Below are positions 62,101-64,000 of a DNA stretch of 64,000 nucleotides, in pieces; the stretch's first letter is position 1; each line of letters begins with the position of its first letter. Below the pieces are notes generated by a model. It did not search any database, had not been told where the DNA came from, and saw only the letters and a list, made by a program, of their open reading frames with translations. The DNA is from Branchiostoma floridae. Its lineage: Eukaryota > Chordata > Leptocardii > Amphioxiformes > Branchiostomatidae. Location: assembly GCF_000003815.2 (NCBI RefSeq), contig NC_049995.1, forward strand, positions 1,955,289 to 2,019,288, in the 5' to 3' direction. Made by a program: the position numbers and the translations under genes.

Positions 62101-63669
62101 GGACAACTTTAAGTGCCTCTTCTGCAAATTATGCACCTCTGATATTTCCAAATTTCTTAGTGAAAATTGTCTTCTTGCTTTAGTTTTCATGCTGTTAACA
62201 ATAGTGTTTTTATATCTTATTTCCAGGAGTCCGTTGGACAAGGCTCCGTCTGGCCGCAGCCGTCTGCTGGAAGACTTCCGTAACAACCGTTTCCCCAACC
62301 TGCAGCTGCGAGACCTGGCCAATCACATCGTGGAGTTCTCACAGGACCAGCATGGCTCCAGGTACGCAGCACGGCAGCGTGTGCAGTCAGGGTTTCTCTC
62401 TTGCATACGCAGGGCTCGAAATACTTTTTCTGCATACCTGCACCACTGTAACATTGAAAATAACCTGCACCAGACAAATTTTACCCGCACCAATCCGAAT
62501 TGAGGAATTTTAGATTGTACTAAAATAGTTCAGGAACCATTGCTATTTTTTCTTTTATACTTTATAGGTAGTAACAGTCAATGCAGCTACATTATAGGAC
62601 ATTTATGTATAAACTTGACCATGGTTAGGTGCAGGTAGACACCAGAAACACCTGCACAGCTCCAATTTTACCTGCACTAACCTGCATATGCAGGTAGTAT
62701 TTCGAGCCCTGATACGGCAAGGGTTAGGCTGTAGTTTTGGATCTATGTTGATGTTCAACGTGTTGCTTTGATCTCTCTAGAATACCATCTGGGTAGCACA
62801 AGCTGCTACCTGAAAGGCTAAAAAAAATGACAATTACAATATTGTTGTAAGGAGCCAAAAATAAGTTTCGCCAGTTTAAATTTTCCAAACTTTGCTCTTT
62901 TTGCGAAGACAAGATTTGTCTATCTTTTACATTAGCAACTGTTGCAAAGTTATCTCATTGGCAGTGGCATTTTGTGGCAACCTTTTACTTTATATTACTG
63001 TGATATATAATGAACATCAATGTGGGTTCAATGTAGTTAGGAGTTGAATAAGCCGGAATGTGCCCCAATTGCAAGAAGGCATGGTTGCAAGCAGAATGTC
63101 GGTAAGCATAACACTGGTTACCTCTTCTTAGGATATTAGTTTGGTAGTGTTCATTTGTATGTTTCAAAGTTGTTCCAAGATTGTTGCTGTACAGTAACTT
63201 GGGATGTGAGCATGGTCTTTGCAAGTCAAATTCAGTGAGAAATGAACTTGTACATCAAAAAGGCTTGATTGGGCATGAATCTGTTGGGTACAAAATGCAG
63301 GAGCATGCCATCCCATGATAGTTTGTTACAGTCCATAATAGTCTGCTACAGCCCATAATAGTCTCCCCACCACTGCTGGCCTTACAACCAAAGGGCAACG
63401 GAACACAGCTCACCCAAATTTTGTCGAAAAGTATTTTATCGCCACTTTTCGTCTTTCATGGTGCAAAAACCTTTTCGCACTGGAAGGAAAAAAAGTTGCC
63501 TAAAATCTTTTGGAGGTCGAAAGTTCGAAACGTTCCCTTGTGGTTCTGGAAGGACGTAAGCTAAAGATGTTGTTGTTCCGTTGCCCTCCCACCCCTACAG
63601 ATCAAGTTTGCAGCTGAGGGATCTGGCCAATCACGTGGTGGAGTTCTCACAGGACCAGCACGGATCCAG
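38152..63669 (+). CDS. PUM: Pumilio-family RNA-binding protein, N-terminal region to first PUF repeat (continues past window)
   Basis: Coding exons: 38152-38439, 38606-38674, 49754-49898, 50532-50734, 51209-51387, 52284-52404, 52878-53051, 53925-54018, 54836-54934, 56920-57086, 57391-57490, 57997-58167, 58643-58737, 59237-59426 (or 59411), 60477-60749, 61468-61627, 62030-62062, 62227-62361, and 63601-63669 (exon 19, possibly alternative). Phases join throughout, giving about 899 residues to exon 18. The start MSIPCVLG resembles vertebrate PUM1. Conserved blocks include [97 protein letters not shown] and [32 protein letters not shown] opens the PUF domain and HGSR starts the repeat 1 RNA-contact motif. 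Pumilio proteins bind UGUA-containing 3' UTRs and repress or destabilise mRNAs. A 22-residue polyglutamine run spans the exon 13-14 junction. The PUF domain itself is mostly off the window. PUM1 and PUM2 split in vertebrates, so a single pre-duplication Pumilio is likely. Confidence 0.95.
41526..41873. repeat. ~176-bp direct duplication in intron 2
   Basis: Two adjacent copies share ctatctatcgatgtaag, gctacagtggatttgagaaa, gcctaacttggcagagtgac and gtcagtatgatctgatt. Confidence 0.9.
43190..43510. repeat. Three-copy repeat carrying Pumilio exon 2 edge copies
   Basis: Units with ctaccatactctttctc and gagtgctaagcagagaaag occur near 43195, 43276 and 43421. Before the third, 43366-43425 reproduces the end of intron 1 and the first 21 bases of exon 2 (ccttgtag then atgagaacagcacacatgaa; 19 of 21 match). 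A shorter fragment, gagaacggcacacatgaa, precedes the second. Confidence 0.85.
44906..45140. mobile_element. hAT-like MITE in Pumilio intron 2
   Basis: cagtggtcgaaatgc at the left pairs with gtatttcgaacactg at the right. The ends resemble those of the element at 62410-62711. The interior repeats gcagattg and tctgcaa motifs. A clear 8-bp target duplication is not visible. Confidence 0.65.
46434..46795. repeat. ~185-bp diverged direct duplication
   Basis: Two copies share tctgtcta/tctgtctg, cccagggc, attgttcat, tgccctttcttgtata and aaagagaaa blocks in the same order. Confidence 0.75.
48641..48885. repeat. ~124-bp direct duplication
   Basis: ccttcggtggtggaagattc recurs at 48641 and 48765, followed in both by tttacaatatatg, aattgtaaggatcactc and tgtaatatgtatttgga. 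Confidence 0.88.
49355..49536. mobile_element. Two adjacent foldbacks just before Pumilio exon 3
   Basis: The first (49355-49482) pairs aattcaagacacat with tgtgtcttaaattt, and tgcattatgaatctgttttt with its near-complement. The second (about 49478-49536) pairs tttcataggtgttttaagct with agcttagtttaaaacaccta. Both are probably short DNA elements. Confidence 0.7.
51704..52083. mobile_element. MITE in Pumilio intron 5; related sequence at ~63720-63990
   Basis: ctttctcacgcagcggccat at the left pairs with atggccgccgcgtgagaaat at the right. The ends are flanked by ata on both sides. Internal blocks (aagactgtccat, attagcagttc, tcaaatatttgcat, ttgtctgtttgcctcattga) recur after exon 19, so a second, more degraded copy is present there. 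Confidence 0.8.
54018..54048. repeat. GTTT microsatellite at the exon 8 donor
   Basis: A gttt-type simple repeat starts immediately after the exon 8 splice donor. Confidence 0.8.
54211..54520 (+). mobile_element. tRNA-derived SINE interrupted by a MITE
   Basis: The left half (tagcatctggggttgtgtaa, 54211-54245) and right half (tttgatccagaacctcgagg, then box B-like gggttcgaatct, from 54454) match a contiguous copy at 54637-54720. The two halves are split by the MITE at 54246-54451. Confidence 0.75.
54246..54451. mobile_element. MITE with TA target duplication, 206 bp
   Basis: Ends ctgtaaatgcatttaagttc and the inverse, tgcatttacag, sit between ta dinucleotides (54244-54245 and 54452-54453). 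Many internal cgcgg/ccgcg segments pair. The intact SINE at 54637 has a single ta at the matching place, which shows the empty site. Confidence 0.88.
54637..54725 (+). mobile_element. tRNA-derived SINE copy (uninterrupted)
   Basis: gcatctggggtcgtgtaatg followed by tttgatccagaacctagagg and box B gggttcgattcc (54692-54703). The tRNA-like part is too degraded for a functional tRNA. Confidence 0.65.
54940..56230. mobile_element. 1.3-kb element with ~200-bp inverted ends, flush with the exon 9 donor
   Basis: The left arm (about 54940-55150) contains aagcagatccttcggtagca, tctccaagcagaccctacgg, tatcaaagctggcaaaggag and ggccaaagggag. The complement of the right arm (about 56030-56225) has the same blocks in the same order. 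Each arm is built from sub-repeats. The middle has no credible coding frame. The element starts within a few bases of the exon 9 splice donor. Confidence 0.78.
56328..56402. repeat. 75-bp short inverted-ended element; near-identical copy at 60086-60160
   Basis: Both copies read gtctct.tgat, atcatgggtctgatgacctg, actgccagtgaggatatcta and gagagacatt. The ends (aatgtctct and agagacatt) are inverted repeats. Confidence 0.82.
56781..56879 (+). pseudogene. Donor-less partial copy of Pumilio exon 10
   Basis: Acceptor tctacaccag plus 98 bp that translate to [28 protein letters not shown] and then glutamines; the match to exon 10 is 139 bp downstream. It stops before the exon end, lacks a donor, and meets an in-frame stop soon after. 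Most differences from exon 10 are synonymous, with one substitution and one in-frame deletion. Confidence 0.85.
57497..57700. repeat. Degenerate gattggttg repeats in Pumilio intron 11
   Basis: Short motifs of the type ctgattggttgat recur several times with variable spacing. This is simple low-order repetition with no further structure. Confidence 0.6.
58229..58340 (+). pseudogene. Acceptor-less partial copy of Pumilio exon 12
   Basis: About 88 bp of the 3' part of exon 12 plus its donor (cctggtgagttgggctt) recur 151 bp downstream of the real exon. The preceding bases are a gtata-type simple repeat with no good acceptor. Several differences change amino acids. Confidence 0.85.
59090..59190 (+). 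mobile_element. tRNA-derived SINE with T-rich tail
   Basis: gcgtaacggtttagcatg resembles box A, and gggttcgaatctcgg (59144-59158) is a good box B. A run of T follows near 59170. In Pumilio intron 13. Confidence 0.6.
59449..59840. mobile_element. Foldback-rich element in Pumilio intron 14
   Basis: A strong GC-rich hairpin at about 59449-59540 pairs cagcccgacgtgggtcggat with gatccgacccgcgggagggc. Further inverted pairs follow, including cagttcgatacgg with cccgtatcgaac. It starts a few bases after the exon 14 donors. Confidence 0.7.
60341..60476 (+). repeat. 85-bp duplication carrying the Pumilio exon 15 acceptor
   Basis: attggtcccagacaagaa, tttctcacctctctgcc and the acceptor plus gaagcctcctctctc occur at 60341-60406 and again from 60426. 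The real exon begins at 60477. Use of the first acceptor (60391) would lead to an in-frame stop. Confidence 0.88.
60823..60935 (-). mobile_element. tRNA-derived SINE
   Basis: On the - strand, gtggcgcaatcgtcagcacg (box A-like) and gagttcaaacc (box B) have tRNA-like spacing. In Pumilio intron 15. It looks like a SINE head and not a gene because the arms do not pair cleanly. Confidence 0.65.
62410..62711. mobile_element. hAT-like MITE in Pumilio intron 18
   Basis: cagggctcgaaatac at the left and gtatttcgagccctg at the right are perfect 15-bp inverted ends. The flanks share atacg. Internal ctgcac segments are inverted in part. There is no coding capacity. Confidence 0.8.
63601..63669 (+). CDS. 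PUM: Pumilio exon 19, second version of the PUF repeat 1 exon
   Basis: Acceptor ccctacag and donor gtaaga bound 69 bp that read [20 protein letters not shown] then GSR. This is almost the same as the end of exon 18 ([20 protein letters not shown], then SR). Both exons enter and leave in phase 2, so the transcript could include both, skip 19, or join exon 17 to 19. The seven-odd base differences in the shared part are mainly synonymous (CGA/AGG, GAC/GAT, CAT/CAC, GGC/GGA), which argues for past coding constraint. Confidence 0.75.
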
Positions 63670-64000
63670 GTAAGAGGCTGTCAGTCAAGAGAAATAGGCT
63701 CCCTTTGTAATATACCTTCTTCATACGGCGGACATTTTAGATAAAAAATGAGGCCAATGTGGCACACATAAGACTGTCCATGATTAGCAGTTCAAACAAT
63801 GATAGCAAATGGCTACACATTTATCAAATATTTGCATCTCTGCACATAAACACTACTAATCATATTTATTATTTGATTTTATACTCTGTGTTGTTTGGGA
63901 GCGGAGGATTATTGTATGGGATTTTTTTTATTCTGTGAAATTAATAACCTTTGTCTGTTTGCCTCATTGACCTTGTTTTTGTACTGCCATGTCCACAGCA

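Noticed and set aside
63990..64000. Possible acceptor cag at the right edge
   Set aside because: It falls in a region similar to a MITE right end, and the next bases do not give the expected PUF repeat residues; too little sequence remains.

Overview
The window looks like animal nuclear DNA, most likely from a lancelet (Branchiostoma). The reasons are three intron-rich genes that match bilaterian gamma-glutamyltransferase, EFHC1 and Pumilio, GT-AG introns of about 0.3 to 11 kb, abundant short inverted-repeat DNA elements and tRNA-derived SINEs, and a CR1-type LINE that carries a 2A-like motif. The species call is inference; the gene calls rest on exon-by-exon translation with matching splice phases.

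Layout. 1-6731 is satellite DNA: about six copies of a ~194-bp unit, then about 27 copies of an unrelated ~203-bp unit with a 2,845-bp higher-order period. A 100-bp assembly gap lies at 7168-7267. A complete gamma-glutamyltransferase gene (+ strand, 6 coding exons, 637 aa) runs from 7362 to 23921. Two of its introns hold broken LINEs: an RTE-like copy (~14620-17336) inside a tandem-repeat element, and a CR1-like copy on the - strand (~18732-22640, possibly to ~23480). 23922-28167 is non-coding and rich in foldback elements. A complete EFHC1 gene (- strand, 11 coding exons, 641 aa) occupies 28168-35889 and is convergent with GGT. A Pumilio gene (+ strand) starts at 38152, divergent from EFHC1, and runs off the right edge; 19 coding exons are in the window, ending at the first PUF repeat.

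The three genes are not functionally linked: glutathione/gamma-glutamyl metabolism at the cell surface, a ciliary microtubule inner protein, and a cytoplasmic mRNA-binding repressor. They are a syntenic block, not an operon.

The most unusual signal is repeated duplication of exon edges, meaning a splice site plus part of the adjoining exon. In EFHC1 the acceptor half of exon 7 is repeated four more times. In Pumilio, edges of exons 2, 10, 12 and 15 have extra copies. Exon 18, which carries half of the first PUF RNA-recognition motif, has a nearby phase-compatible second version (exon 19) that differs mostly at synonymous sites. Haplotype mis-assembly is a serious alternative for some of these. 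Other points of interest are the 2A-like motif in the CR1 element, the satellite higher-order structure, RFX X-box candidates, and several transposon insertions with readable target-site duplications.
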